Below, in pieces: positions 53,134 through 62,440 of a stretch of 64,000 nt of DNA. Every line of letters starts with the position of its first letter. Position 1 is the first letter of the stretch. The translations under genes were made by a program, and so were the position numbers. Under the pieces are notes generated by a model. That model was given only the letters and a program-made list of their open reading frames with translations. It did no database searches and was not told the origin of the DNA. Source of the DNA: Saonia flava (GTDB lineage Bacteria; Bacteroidota; Bacteroidia; Flavobacteriales; Flavobacteriaceae); contig NZ_JAATJJ010000001.1 in assembly GCF_011927795.1 (NCBI RefSeq), positions 2,605,062 to 2,669,061 on the forward strand, read 5' to 3'.

Positions 53134-54447
53134 CTACCTATTTCGGAACCTTTTATAAGCTTCATGGACTGCTGTATGGGTTACCGTATTTTTTTTGAAA
53201 TATTCAACGAGTGTTTTCTTCTCTTCTTCTGTGGCACCTAATTGATTTATAATATTCATCAGGTGCATTTTCATGTGCCCTTTCTGTATTCCAGTTGTAA
53301 TCAATGAACGAAGGGCAGCAAAATTTTGTGCCAATCCGGCCACTGCCACAATTTCCATGAGCTCTTTGGAAGAGGGCTTTTGTAAAACCTCAAGTGCAAC
53401 TTTAACCATGGGGTGTAAACTTGTTAGACCACCAACTGTCCCCAGTGCTAAGGGAATTTCTATCCAAAATTTAAAAATCCCATTTTCTATTTCGGCGTGT
53501 GTCAGGCTGGTGTATTTACCATCTTTACATGCATAGGCATGCACACCTGCTTCAATAGCTCTAAAATCGTTTCCTGTCGCCAGGACAACAGCATCTACAC
53601 CATTCATAATGCCCTTGTTATGTGTGACAGCTCTGTAGGGTTCAACTTTGGCTATGTCAACGGCACGGACCATTTTTTTGGCAAACTCGGTGGGTGAAAT
53701 AGAATCCCCTGGATTTAACTCCTCTATGGGGCAACTTACTTCAGCTTTTACCAAGCAATTGGGAACATGGTTGGATAGAATGCTCATGACTACCTCAATT
53801 TCTTTGTCAAATAAAATAGAAGAATTATGGGCTTCATCCTTTAATGTTTTGGCAAATTGTTCCAAACAGGAATTAATGAAGTTCGCCCCCATGGCATCCA
53901 TAGTTTCAAAGGTGCAATGGAGCTGGTAATAATTATTCAAATCTTTGGTTTTGGCCCGAAGTTCAACGGATGTAATTCCACCACCGCGCTTCTCCATACT
54001 TTTTGTAATGGGCAAAACATCAGCAAGCAATTTGTTTTTAATACTATTAAAAAACAATCTTAATTCATCTTCGGGTCCCTTATACATAAAATGTACTTGG
54101 CCCACTTTTTCTGTTCCAAGTACCGTGGTTTTAAACCCACCTCTATCCAACCAGAACTTGGCAGCTTTACTTGCTGCAGCGACAACTGAACTTTCTTCAA
54201 TTGCCATGGGAATGGCATATAACCTATTGTTGATTAAAAAATTAGGTGCAATTCCAAAAGGAAGGTAGTAATTGGTAATTGTATTTTCTATAAATTCATC
54301 ATGCAACTTTTGCAATTCAGTATCAGTGTTCCAATAGTTTTTAAGAACCTTTTTGGTGGCCGAAGAATTATTGGTATAGTGAGCAACAAGCCAATCTATT
54401 TTTTCTTCTTTGCTTAATTTGGAGAATCCCTTTTTGGGAGAAATCAT
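53134..54447 (-). CDS. mvaA: Hydroxymethylglutaryl-CoA reductase, class II type
   Basis: Makes mevalonate from HMG-CoA. It has 437 residues without membrane anchor. The substrate region AIPMAIEESSVVAAASKAAKFW holds the catalytic Glu, DAMGANFINSCLEQF is the dinucleotide-site signature, HNKGIMNGVDAV holds the catalytic Lys, LGTVGGLTSLHP follows, and the mobile-flap His is in QKGHMKMHL. The layout is that of class II (bacterial/archaeal) enzymes. It is coupled to the GYDIA kinase with no gap. Confidence 0.95.
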   Translation of the reverse strand: MISPKKGFSKLSKEEKIDWLVAHYTNNSSATKKVLKNYWNTDTELQKLHDEFIENTITNYYLPFGIAPNFLINNRLYAIPMAIEESSVVAAASKAAKFWLDRGGFKTTVLGTEKVGQVHFMYKGPEDELRLFFNSIKNKLLADVLPITKSMEKRGGGITSVELRAKTKDLNNYYQLHCTFETMDAMGANFINSCLEQFAKTLKDEAHNSSILFDKEIEVVMSILSNHVPNCLVKAEVSCPIEELNPGDSISPTEFAKKMVRAVDIAKVEPYRAVTHNKGIMNGVDAVVLATGNDFRAIEAGVHAYACKDGKYTSLTHAEIENGIFKFWIEIPLALGTVGGLTSLHPMVKVALEVLQKPSSKELMEIVAVAGLAQNFAALRSLITTGIQKGHMKMHLMNIINQLGATEEEKKTLVEYFKKNTVTHTAVHEAYKRFRNR

Positions 54448-54466
54448 ATGTTATTTATTTCTAGGA

Positions 54467-54474
54467 CAAAGATA
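54467..54474 (-). promoter_or_regulatory. -7 box ahead of HMG-CoA reductase
   Basis: On the minus strand TATCTTTG fits TAnnTTTG exactly, 19 bp upstream of the ATG, almost the same box and spacing as in front of mvaD. No -33 box at standard spacing. Confidence 0.5.
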
Positions 54475-54613
54475 ATTATAAAGCAACTAAGTTTTATGGA
54501 AAGCATGTTGAGGCAATTTTAGACATAAGAGTTGTTACAAATTAGTGCTAAAGTTTAATTTATTGTGAAATTATTAGTAAACTTGGAGGTTTCAATCAAT
54601 TTATGATTTTACA

Positions 54614-56845
54614 ATGAGAAGGATATCAATACTACTTTTTATAACTACTTGTTTTACAACCCTTTCTTTTGGGCAACTAAAAAAAATAACTGTTGAAGAT
54701 ATATACAAAGGGGAGTTTAGAACAGAAAGAATGGATGTGCTGCGTTCCATGAACAATGGAACACAATATACAGTTTTAAATAATGACAGGGGAACCAATA
54801 CAAGTACAATAGATAAATACGATTATAAAACTTTGGAAAAGGTGGAGACCATTTTGTCTTCTGTAAGCCTGAATGATATTCAAAGCTTTAGCTCTTACCA
54901 ATTTAATGATAATGAGACAAAACTAATTTTGTCAACAGAGGTGGAATCTATTTTTAGACGTTCCACGCTGGGGATTTATTATATATATGATATTGCCAGT
55001 AAAATTGTTGTTAAGGTAGCTGATGAAAAAGTACAAGAACCTGCTTTGTCTCCCAATGGCAAACAAGTTGCCTATGTTTTGAACAATAATATTTACATAA
55101 AAGATTTGGCTGCAAACACAGTGCAGCAGATTACCTTTGATGGTGAAAAAGGGAGAATAATCAATGGGGTTACAGACTGGGTATATGAAGAAGAATTTGG
55201 CTTTGTAAGCGCTTTTGCTTGGAACTCTGATGGCTCTAAAATTGCTTTTTTAAGGTTTGATGAAACCGATGTCCCCAATTTTTCCATGGATGTGTATGGC
55301 ACAGGACTTTATCAAACACAACATGAGTTTAAATACCCTAAAGCTGGTGAGGCCAATGCTATTGTAAGTTTACATATGTACGACGTGGCATCTGGAAATA
55401 CTACAGAAATAGATTTGAACAATCCCTACTATATTCCAAGAATAAAGTGGATGCACAACCCTAATTATTTAAGTGTGCAAACCATGAACAGACATCAAAA
55501 CCATCTTGTTTTGTATTCGGTGGATGCAAACAAAAATAAAGTCTCGGTCTTACTGGAAGAAAAAGATGAAGCCTATATTGATATTACAGACGACCTTACT
55601 TTTTTAGCTGATGATAGTTTTATATGGACCAGTGAAAAGGATGGCTATAATCATATTTATCTCTATAATGAGAATGGAGAGTTGATGAATCAAGTTACAA
55701 AAGGAAATTGGGAAGTTACCAGATATTATGGATACGACCAGAAAAATGATAAAATATTCTATCAGTCGGTTGAAAATGGCTCTATCAATAGAGATGTATT
55801 TAGTATTGATAGCAATGGTGGCCATAAAAAAAGATTGACATTTAAGGATGGCACAAATTCTGCCTCTTTTAGTACGGATTTCACCTATTTCATTAACACA
55901 TTTTCTAGTGCTAGCACACCTCATGAATATACGCTACACAGGGCAAAAGATGGGAAAATAGTAAAAAGCATAAAGGACAATGTAGCTTTGACAGAGAAGT
56001 TAAAAGGTTATGAGTTAAGCCCAAAAGAGTTTTCTACAATAACTATCAATGGCAATGATCTTAACATGTACATGATAAAGCCCAGGGATTTTGATTCATC
56101 AAAAGAATACCCCCTTTTTATGTATCAATATAGTGGGCCAGGTTCGCAGAGTGTAAGTAATAGTTGGATGGGATCCAATGATTACTGGCATCAAATGTTG
56201 GTTTCCCAGGGGTATATAGTGGCTTGTGTAGATGGTCGTGGCACGGGGCTAAAAGGAAGTGAATTTAAAAAAATAACTCAAAAAGAATTGGGCAAGTACG
56301 AAGTTGAGGATCAAATAGAGGCGGCTAAAAAGTTGAGTGAATTGCCATATATAGATGAGGATAGAACAGGAATCTGGGGATGGAGCTACGGTGGGTTTAT
56401 GTCCACCAACAGTATTCTAAAAGGGAACGATGTTTTTGAAATGGCCATTGCTGTTGCACCAGTTACTAGCTGGCGTTTTTATGATACCATTTATACAGAA
56501 AGGTATATGGAGACTCCTCAGGAAAACGCTAGTGGTTATGATGAAAATTCTCCAATGAATTACCCTGAACTTTTGAAAGGAGACTATCTCTTAATACACG
56601 GTACCGGTGATGACAATGTACATGTGCAGAATTCTATGAGAATGGCCGAAGCATTGATACAGGCCAACAAACAGTTCGATTGGGCCGTATATCCAGATAA
56701 CAATCATGGAATTTATGGGGGAAATACACGAATACATCTCTTTAATAAGATGACAAATTTTGTGAATGAGCATTTAATGGATAGACAGGAAAAAGAAAAG
56801 GATACAGAGAAAAAGATTGTTAAAAAGAAGGAGATTAAGGGATAA
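54614..56845 (+). CDS. Dipeptidyl peptidase IV (S9B)
   Basis: Exported serine peptidase that removes N-terminal dipeptides, preferably after Pro or Ala. It has 743 residues: signal peptide (ISILLFITTCFTTLSFGQ), eight-bladed propeller, then alpha/beta hydrolase domain. The double-Glu motif that grips the substrate N-terminus is in DWVYEEEF, the catalytic Ser in GWSYGGFMS, the Asp in GTGDDNVH and the His in NNHGIYGG. It is 21 bp upstream of the peptide transporter gene, so the two are probably co-expressed. Confidence 0.94.
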   Translation: MRRISILLFITTCFTTLSFGQLKKITVEDIYKGEFRTERMDVLRSMNNGTQYTVLNNDRGTNTSTIDKYDYKTLEKVETILSSVSLNDIQSFSSYQFNDNETKLILSTEVESIFRRSTLGIYYIYDIASKIVVKVADEKVQEPALSPNGKQVAYVLNNNIYIKDLAANTVQQITFDGEKGRIINGVTDWVYEEEFGFVSAFAWNSDGSKIAFLRFDETDVPNFSMDVYGTGLYQTQHEFKYPKAGEANAIVSLHMYDVASGNTTEIDLNNPYYIPRIKWMHNPNYLSVQTMNRHQNHLVLYSVDANKNKVSVLLEEKDEAYIDITDDLTFLADDSFIWTSEKDGYNHIYLYNENGELMNQVTKGNWEVTRYYGYDQKNDKIFYQSVENGSINRDVFSIDSNGGHKKRLTFKDGTNSASFSTDFTYFINTFSSASTPHEYTLHRAKDGKIVKSIKDNVALTEKLKGYELSPKEFSTITINGNDLNMYMIKPRDFDSSKEYPLFMYQYSGPGSQSVSNSWMGSNDYWHQMLVSQGYIVACVDGRGTGLKGSEFKKITQKELGKYEVEDQIEAAKKLSELPYIDEDRTGIWGWSYGGFMSTNSILKGNDVFEMAIAVAPVTSWRFYDTIYTERYMETPQENASGYDENSPMNYPELLKGDYLLIHGTGDDNVHVQNSMRMAEALIQANKQFDWAVYPDNNHGIYGGNTRIHLFNKMTNFVNEHLMDRQEKEKDTEKKIVKKKEIKG

Positions 56846-56866
56846 AAACTAACCAACTAAGATATT

Positions 56867-58435
56867 ATGGCAGACGCAAAGAAACAAGCACATCAAAAAG
56901 AACTTTTTGGACACCCAGTAGGACTTTATGTACTCTTTTTCACAGAAATGTGGGAACGTTTTTCCTACTACGGTATGCGTGCATTACTAACACTCTATAT
57001 GACTGCCAAAGCTTTGGAAAATAATCCGCAAGGAGGATTGGGATGGACAACCACAGAAGCTCTTGCGTTATATGGGTGGTATACCATGTTGGTATATGTA
57101 ATGAGTATTCCAGGCGGTTTTATTGCGGATAGATATCTTGGGCAAAAAAAGGCGGTGACTATTGGGGCTATATTGCTTACCATTGGTCATGGAATACTTG
57201 CAATAGACACTATATGGGCATATTATACAGGTCTTGGATTTGTTATAATGGGTGTAGGAATGCTTAAACCTAATATATCTACCATGGTGGGTGGTTTGTA
57301 TAAGCAGAATGATATTAGAAGAGACAAAGGGTTTAGTATTTTCTATGTAGGAATCAATTTAGGGTCATTTTTGGCATCTTTAACCGTTGGTCTGGTTGCT
57401 AAGGTATATGGGTGGCATTATGGCTTTGGTTTGGCAGGAATCGGTATGTTGATGGGGCTTATTGTATACCTATATGGACAGCGTTTCTTGGTTCATGTTG
57501 GGAATGAGCCGACTATGGAGCAAAAGTCTGAAGATATTAGTCTGGGAAGCTTGTTTGGACAACTATTTAAATCGCCATTACAACTGGGCATAGTCCTTGT
57601 ATTGCTGGTGCTATCAATTTATGCTGGATTTACTTTTGAAGGGCCTGATCATTGGGGATATGGAGCATTATTTATTGTGCTGTCCCTTGTAACTGGTCTG
57701 ATGATGATGATATACAAAAACTTGAATGGACAGGTAGAAAAAGATAGGTATGTAGTTTTATTGTTGTCTTTATTGATGGTTTTGGTTTTCTGGGGATGTT
57801 TTGAGCAAATGGGAGGTTTAATGAATTTGTATGCACAAGAAAAAACCAATAGAATGTTTATGGGCTGGGAGGTGCCAGCTGCATGGTTCCAAGGAGCCAA
57901 TGCTGGATTTATTATACTCTTGGCTGTTGTTATTGCTAATTTTTGGGCTAAGAGAAAATTGAAAGGAAAAGAAGCATCTTCATTATTTAAAATGGCAGTT
58001 GGTGTTATTATTATGGGAATTGGTTTTGTGTATATGGTTTTTGCTTCATTGCAATATGAAAGTAATGGTAGCTCTGCTATGTATTGGTTAGTACTGGCCT
58101 ATCTTTTTCACACTATTGGAGAACTATGTTTGTCCCCTGTTTCCCTGTCTTTTTTCACAAAATTGGCACCAGCGAGATATATGGCATTAATGATGGGGGT
58201 GTATTGGGCAGCAACAGGACTAGGTAATAAGGTAGCTGGGGTAATTGGAGAAAGCTCGGTACAAGCCGGAGAATTAAAAGTGTTTGGTGGGCTATTTATT
58301 TTTGCCGTACTTTTTGGGATCTTAGTATTGTTGCTTTTAAAGCCCTTGAAACGACTTACACATGGGGCTGAAGATAAAGAAACTGTAATTCATGATGATG
58401 AAACAGAAGGCTTTGAATTAGCAGACCATGATTAG
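56867..58435 (+). CDS. POT-family proton-coupled di/tripeptide transporter
   Basis: Inner-membrane importer of 522 residues with 12-14 helices. The PTR2 signatures are clear: FTEMWERFSYYGMRALLTLYM near the N-terminus (residues about 23-43) and DKGFSIFYVGINLGSF (FYxxIN). Its cytoplasmic C-terminal tail is acidic. Placed behind dipeptidyl peptidase IV, it would import the dipeptides released in the periplasm. Its transcript ends at the hairpin at 58470. Confidence 0.94.
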   Translation: MADAKKQAHQKELFGHPVGLYVLFFTEMWERFSYYGMRALLTLYMTAKALENNPQGGLGWTTTEALALYGWYTMLVYVMSIPGGFIADRYLGQKKAVTIGAILLTIGHGILAIDTIWAYYTGLGFVIMGVGMLKPNISTMVGGLYKQNDIRRDKGFSIFYVGINLGSFLASLTVGLVAKVYGWHYGFGLAGIGMLMGLIVYLYGQRFLVHVGNEPTMEQKSEDISLGSLFGQLFKSPLQLGIVLVLLVLSIYAGFTFEGPDHWGYGALFIVLSLVTGLMMMIYKNLNGQVEKDRYVVLLLSLLMVLVFWGCFEQMGGLMNLYAQEKTNRMFMGWEVPAAWFQGANAGFIILLAVVIANFWAKRKLKGKEASSLFKMAVGVIIMGIGFVYMVFASLQYESNGSSAMYWLVLAYLFHTIGELCLSPVSLSFFTKLAPARYMALMMGVYWAATGLGNKVAGVIGESSVQAGELKVFGGLFIFAVLFGILVLLLLKPLKRLTHGAEDKETVIHDDETEGFELADHD

Positions 58436-58449
58436 ATAATAGAGAATCT

Positions 58450-60462
58450 TTATGGGATAAAATAATAAGCTCCTTTTTCACCAGTATAGTGGAAAGGGAG
58501 TTTTCTTTTTTTGCAGGTTTCTTTCCATCTTGATATATAGGTTTTATAATTAGTTCCATCGGCAATAATCATTTTTGGTTGAACGGAATCTACTAGTCTT
58601 TCTAAATTGATTTTTGGGGATTGGGTCATTAAAATATAGTTTACCTTGTGGGTACTATATATACTTGTGCTATCGATTATTAGGAGTTTTTTATTTTGAA
58701 TTTGGTAATTGTTCTGCAATGAATCATAAATAAGGGTGTCGCTATGTTCGGCAATCATATAATTTTTAATTATTTGATTTGAACGACTTTTATTTCGTGT
58801 ATAAAGATGTAACTTCTTTCCTTTTTGGTGTAACAGAACAGTGTTCCTTGATTGATGTAATAGGACCACTTGTTCTTTTTTCATAATTTCCCTTTTTTGA
58901 TAAAAAGCCCAAGACTGCAATCCAATTATTCCTATAAGAAGAAAGGCCAATCGTTTAAAGGATGTTTTAGTAAAAACCAAAACCATGGAAATTATTATTA
59001 CATAGCTAATGAGCAGTTGAACCCAATCAAAAGAAATATTTTTGAAAATAAAGGCTTCTTGCTGGGCCACCCAGCCAACAACGGAGGTCATTAAATAGAT
59101 TAAGGTGTTATAAAAAGATGCAAGAAATGCAGGGAGTATATTAAGCATAGCAAGAAGTACAACCAAAATTCCCAAGCCAAGAATGATGCCCAAAAAAGGA
59201 ACAATCAATAAGTTGGATATAAAGAACAATCCCGGAAATTGATGAAAATAAAACAAACTAATGGGCAAAACACCTAATTGGGCAGCAATACTTACAGATA
59301 GCAATTGCCATCCTTTTTGCAAAATCCAATATTTTGGAAACCAAAAATTTTGCAGCAAAGGATATACCCATACAATGGCAAAAACTGCCGCATAGCTCAT
59401 TTGGAACCCTACTTGAAATAATAACATAGGATTAAACAGTAAAATGAAGAATAGGGACAATGCCAAAATATTGACCATATTGGTAGGCCTGTTCAAATGT
59501 ATGGCATAGGCAATAAATGAGAACATAGTGACAGCCCTAATAATGGAAGCAGAAAATCCGGCCAAAAATGCAAACCCCCAAAGCAAAATTACAATTACTA
59601 TTAACTTTAAAGTTTTGCCTTTTGGCAATTGTTCCAAAGGGCTTAGGATAAACTGTAGCAGAAACAAAATCACACCTATATGAAGTCCAGAAAGGGCCAA
59701 AACATGAACGGCCCCGGCATTTTTATATGTGTCGTAGGTTTCGTCAGAAATGTCATTTCGCTGCCCTAATATGAGTGCCTGTATAATTGCGAGTTCTTCT
59801 TTGCCAAAATTTGTTTGTTGGAGTTTTGATATAATTTTACTCCTTGTAGAAGCGGCAATTCCATAAATTGTTTGAGTGTTTTTTTTGGTTTTTATGTAGT
59901 TTCCTTGGTTCAAGGAAACTTGGTGATAGACGCCTAAATCATTTAAATATGAAGCGTAGTCAAATTGATGTGGATTTAGGGGCTGGCGTATTTTGGAAAA
60001 CATTGTGTAAATAAGCAATTCATCATCTACCTTAAACTTGGAAATTGTGGAGTCAATGGGAGCATTGAGAATTATTTTTCCTGATTTTTTGACGCCTTCT
60101 GCACTTTGTACACTGGCTATATATCGGTCAGAAAATGAATTTGATTTTAAGACCTCCCTTATTTTTATGGTCCAGATTTCAGTATTTTCAAATTGGGAAT
60201 TAGTATAGTGGGATAATTTATTTTTTGGCTGGGCCATACTATAGGTAAGAACTCCTAACGCAATTGTTGTAATGCCAAATAATAGCCCAAACAATTGCGT
60301 ATTATGATTTCTTTTTTTGAAAAATAAAAAACCAAGAAGTCCAAGGTTTAGTGAAATAAAGCTAAATAATAGGACCGGGCTAATAGTTGTGTGTCGACCA
60401 ATTAGAATTCCCAGCACCAATGAAATGCCCAGTTTAACTGAAATGAATTTGAACAAATTCAT
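58450..60462 (-). CDS. comEC: ComEC/Rec2-family DNA-uptake membrane protein
   Basis: Polytopic protein of 670 residues with an N-terminal soluble DUF4131-type region (about 30-190), then the competence domain with LALSGLHIGVILFLLQ and AGFSASIIRAVTMFSFIAYAI, about ten helices, and a C-terminal tail of about 150 residues. The tail is short, without the full metallo-beta-lactamase domain of longer ComEC forms, as often in Bacteroidota. It would form the channel for single-stranded DNA in transformation. It follows the C40 peptidase gene by 1 bp. Confidence 0.9.
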   Translation of the reverse strand: MNLFKFISVKLGISLVLGILIGRHTTISPVLLFSFISLNLGLLGFLFFKKRNHNTQLFGLLFGITTIALGVLTYSMAQPKNKLSHYTNSQFENTEIWTIKIREVLKSNSFSDRYIASVQSAEGVKKSGKIILNAPIDSTISKFKVDDELLIYTMFSKIRQPLNPHQFDYASYLNDLGVYHQVSLNQGNYIKTKKNTQTIYGIAASTRSKIISKLQQTNFGKEELAIIQALILGQRNDISDETYDTYKNAGAVHVLALSGLHIGVILFLLQFILSPLEQLPKGKTLKLIVIVILLWGFAFLAGFSASIIRAVTMFSFIAYAIHLNRPTNMVNILALSLFFILLFNPMLLFQVGFQMSYAAVFAIVWVYPLLQNFWFPKYWILQKGWQLLSVSIAAQLGVLPISLFYFHQFPGLFFISNLLIVPFLGIILGLGILVVLLAMLNILPAFLASFYNTLIYLMTSVVGWVAQQEAFIFKNISFDWVQLLISYVIIISMVLVFTKTSFKRLAFLLIGIIGLQSWAFYQKREIMKKEQVVLLHQSRNTVLLHQKGKKLHLYTRNKSRSNQIIKNYMIAEHSDTLIYDSLQNNYQIQNKKLLIIDSTSIYSTHKVNYILMTQSPKINLERLVDSVQPKMIIADGTNYKTYISRWKETCKKRKLPFHYTGEKGAYYFIP
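58470..58508 (+). terminator. Terminator of the peptide transporter gene, inside comEC
   Basis: CTCCTTTTTCAC, 7-base loop, GTGGAAAGGGAG: 12 paired bases including two G-U, followed by TTTTCTTTTTTT. It lies 35 bp after the transporter stop and within the last 50 codons' worth of the convergent comEC gene. Confidence 0.75.
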
Positions 60463-60463
60463 A

Positions 60464-61012
60464 TTAAAGAACGCGGGTAGCCTTTACAAAAGCATAGTTC
60501 CAATAACCTTCGCGTAAAGAAGAGACAATTACTCCTCTAGATGTGGTGGAGTGAATAAACTTTATATCCTTTCCATCTACCGCCACTACCAAGCCTACAT
60601 GATTTATTTTTTTTCCTTTTTTGGATGTTTTAAAAAACAGTAAATCACCCTTATCCACATTTTTCACTTTTATTTGTCTTCCCTTGTTTGCCATTACATA
60701 GGAAACTCTGGGAATGGCGACATCATGCTCATTAAATGCCACATATAATAGGCCAGAGCAGTCCATTCCTTTTCTGGTGGTACCGCCGTATCTATATTTT
60801 ACACCGGTAAAAGTCAATGCTGTGGATATAATATTGTCGGCCTTAGTATTTTTTCTTGATGAGGTTTTGGTAGTTTCTTCTTTGGGAGCTCTATTCTCTG
60901 GCGAAGCTTCAACAGTTATTTTTCGCTGTTTTCCATATGTCGTTTTTTTCTTTACAAAGCAGGAACTTGCCAGTAAGAGAATTAAGGAAAAAAGTATTGA
61001 TTTGCGAATCAT
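60464..61012 (-). CDS. NlpC/P60 (C40) peptidase lipoprotein
   Basis: Cell-wall peptidase of 182 residues that cuts peptide stems of peptidoglycan. The lipobox is LLASSC (Cys18); a polar linker (20-58) precedes the catalytic domain. The catalytic Cys85 is in GMDCSGLLY, His138 in INHVGLVV, and the third residue is His in FIHSTTS. It sits between lpxB (32 bp) and comEC (1 bp) in the surE-lpxB operon. Confidence 0.93.
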   Translation of the reverse strand: MIRKSILFSLILLLASSCFVKKKTTYGKQRKITVEASPENRAPKEETTKTSSRKNTKADNIISTALTFTGVKYRYGGTTRKGMDCSGLLYVAFNEHDVAIPRVSYVMANKGRQIKVKNVDKGDLLFFKTSKKGKKINHVGLVVAVDGKDIKFIHSTTSRGVIVSSLREGYWNYAFVKATRVL

Positions 61013-61044
61013 CCAAGGAAAATTATGTCACTTGGATATCAAAA

Positions 61045-62157
61045 TTAAGCATTTTCTACAATTAATGAAGCTGCCTTTTCACTAGCGCCTGTTCCACCCA
61101 ACCTTTTTTCAAGCTCATAATAGTCTTCAAAAACATTCTTTCTCCTAGGCCCATCAATAATTTTAGTGAGTTCAGAAGTTAGATTTTTAGTGTTCAAATC
61201 ATTTTGAATCAGTTCTTTTACGACCTCTTTTTTCATAATGAGATTTACCAAAGAAATGTACTCTAAAGTAATGATGCGTTTCGCTATTTGATAGGATATC
61301 CAGTTAGCCTTATAACATACCACTTGGGGAACTTTAAAAAGAGCAGTTTCCAAAGTGGCCGTACCGCTTGTGACCAAAGCAGAATGCGAAACATCCAACA
61401 ATTGATAGGTTTTGTTACCAACAAAACCTATGTTGGGCTTGGTCATAAAAGGTTCATAAAAATCTTTTTCCAAGCTGGGTGCGCCAGCAATTACAAATTG
61501 ATAATTGGGAAAGCTGTCTGTTACGGAAAGCATAATAGATAACATATTATTCACTTCTTGCTTTCTACTTCCTGGTAAAAGAGCTACAATGGGTAAATCT
61601 GAATCCAGATTGTGCTCTTTTCTAAATTCTTTTACTTTGGTTTTCTCTCTATTACTTATGGCATCAATAAGTGGATGACCAACAAAATGGACTGGGAAAC
61701 CATGTTTTTTTTCATAAAATTCCTTTTCAAAAGGAAGGATTACATACATGGCATCAATAGTGTTTTTGATTTTTGTGATGCGCCCTTCCCTAGATGCCCA
61801 TATTTGCGGAGAAATATAATAGTTGGTTCTAAAATTATTTTCTTTGGCCCATTTTGCAATTCGCAGGTTAAACCCAGAATAATCAATGAATATTATGACA
61901 TCTGGGGAGAAATTTTTTATATCCTCTTTGCAAAAACTAATATTCTTGAAAATTGAACGAATGTTAAGAAGTACTTCGGAAAAACCCATAAAAGCCATTT
62001 CCCTGTAATGTTTTATCAAATCGCCTCCGGCTTCACGCATTAGATCACCACCCCAGCATCGTATATTGGCATTCAAATCCTTAACTTTTAAGGCCTTGAT
62101 GAGATTGGACCCATGCAAATCTCCCGATGCTTCCCCAGCAATGATATAATACTTCAT
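61045..62157 (-). CDS. lpxB: Lipid-A-disaccharide synthase
   Basis: GT19 enzyme of 370 residues that joins UDP-diacylglucosamine and lipid X to make the lipid A disaccharide, at the inner membrane. The start KYYIIAGEASGDLHGSNLI and the middle segments FIDYSGFNLRIAKWAK, YISPQIWASREGR and LLPGSRKQEV are diagnostic, as is VTSGTATLETAL. It follows the 93-residue membrane protein gene by 1 bp. It agrees with lptC in the window: the organism makes LPS. Confidence 0.96.
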   Translation of the reverse strand: MKYYIIAGEASGDLHGSNLIKALKVKDLNANIRCWGGDLMREAGGDLIKHYREMAFMGFSEVLLNIRSIFKNISFCKEDIKNFSPDVIIFIDYSGFNLRIAKWAKENNFRTNYYISPQIWASREGRITKIKNTIDAMYVILPFEKEFYEKKHGFPVHFVGHPLIDAISNREKTKVKEFRKEHNLDSDLPIVALLPGSRKQEVNNMLSIMLSVTDSFPNYQFVIAGAPSLEKDFYEPFMTKPNIGFVGNKTYQLLDVSHSALVTSGTATLETALFKVPQVVCYKANWISYQIAKRIITLEYISLVNLIMKKEVVKELIQNDLNTKNLTSELTKIIDGPRRKNVFEDYYELEKRLGGTGASEKAASLIVENA

Positions 62158-62158
62158 T

Positions 62159-62440
62159 CTAAAACATTTTATAATAAAGTATAATTAGGGCGGTCAAAAT
62201 GGTCGCAATCATTACACCTCTTGCCCTATAATCCCTTCTTATTCTTAAAAACATAAAAAAGGCAACTAAATTAAGAATGGCACCCAAAGCCAAAAGACTT
62301 CCTATATGACCTTGTCGGATTGCTGCACTAAATGTGTCAACGATGTTCATATCCGAAAAGAGGACAATGTACAAAAGGGTGCCCAAGGTATTTGCAATTA
62401 TTCCTACTGCAAAACCTATGAGAATTTCTTTTTTATTCAT
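62159..62440 (-). CDS. Small three-helix membrane protein
   Basis: Protein of 93 residues with three hydrophobic segments (about 7-28, 48-65, 75-91) and a short basic loop RIRRDYRARG. No named family. It overlaps surE by 8 bp and precedes lpxB by 1 bp, so it is translated with them. A link to lipid A or envelope work is only contextual. Confidence 0.75.
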   Translation of the reverse strand: MNKKEILIGFAVGIIANTLGTLLYIVLFSDMNIVDTFSAAIRQGHIGSLLALGAILNLVAFFMFLRIRRDYRARGVMIATILTALIILYYKMF

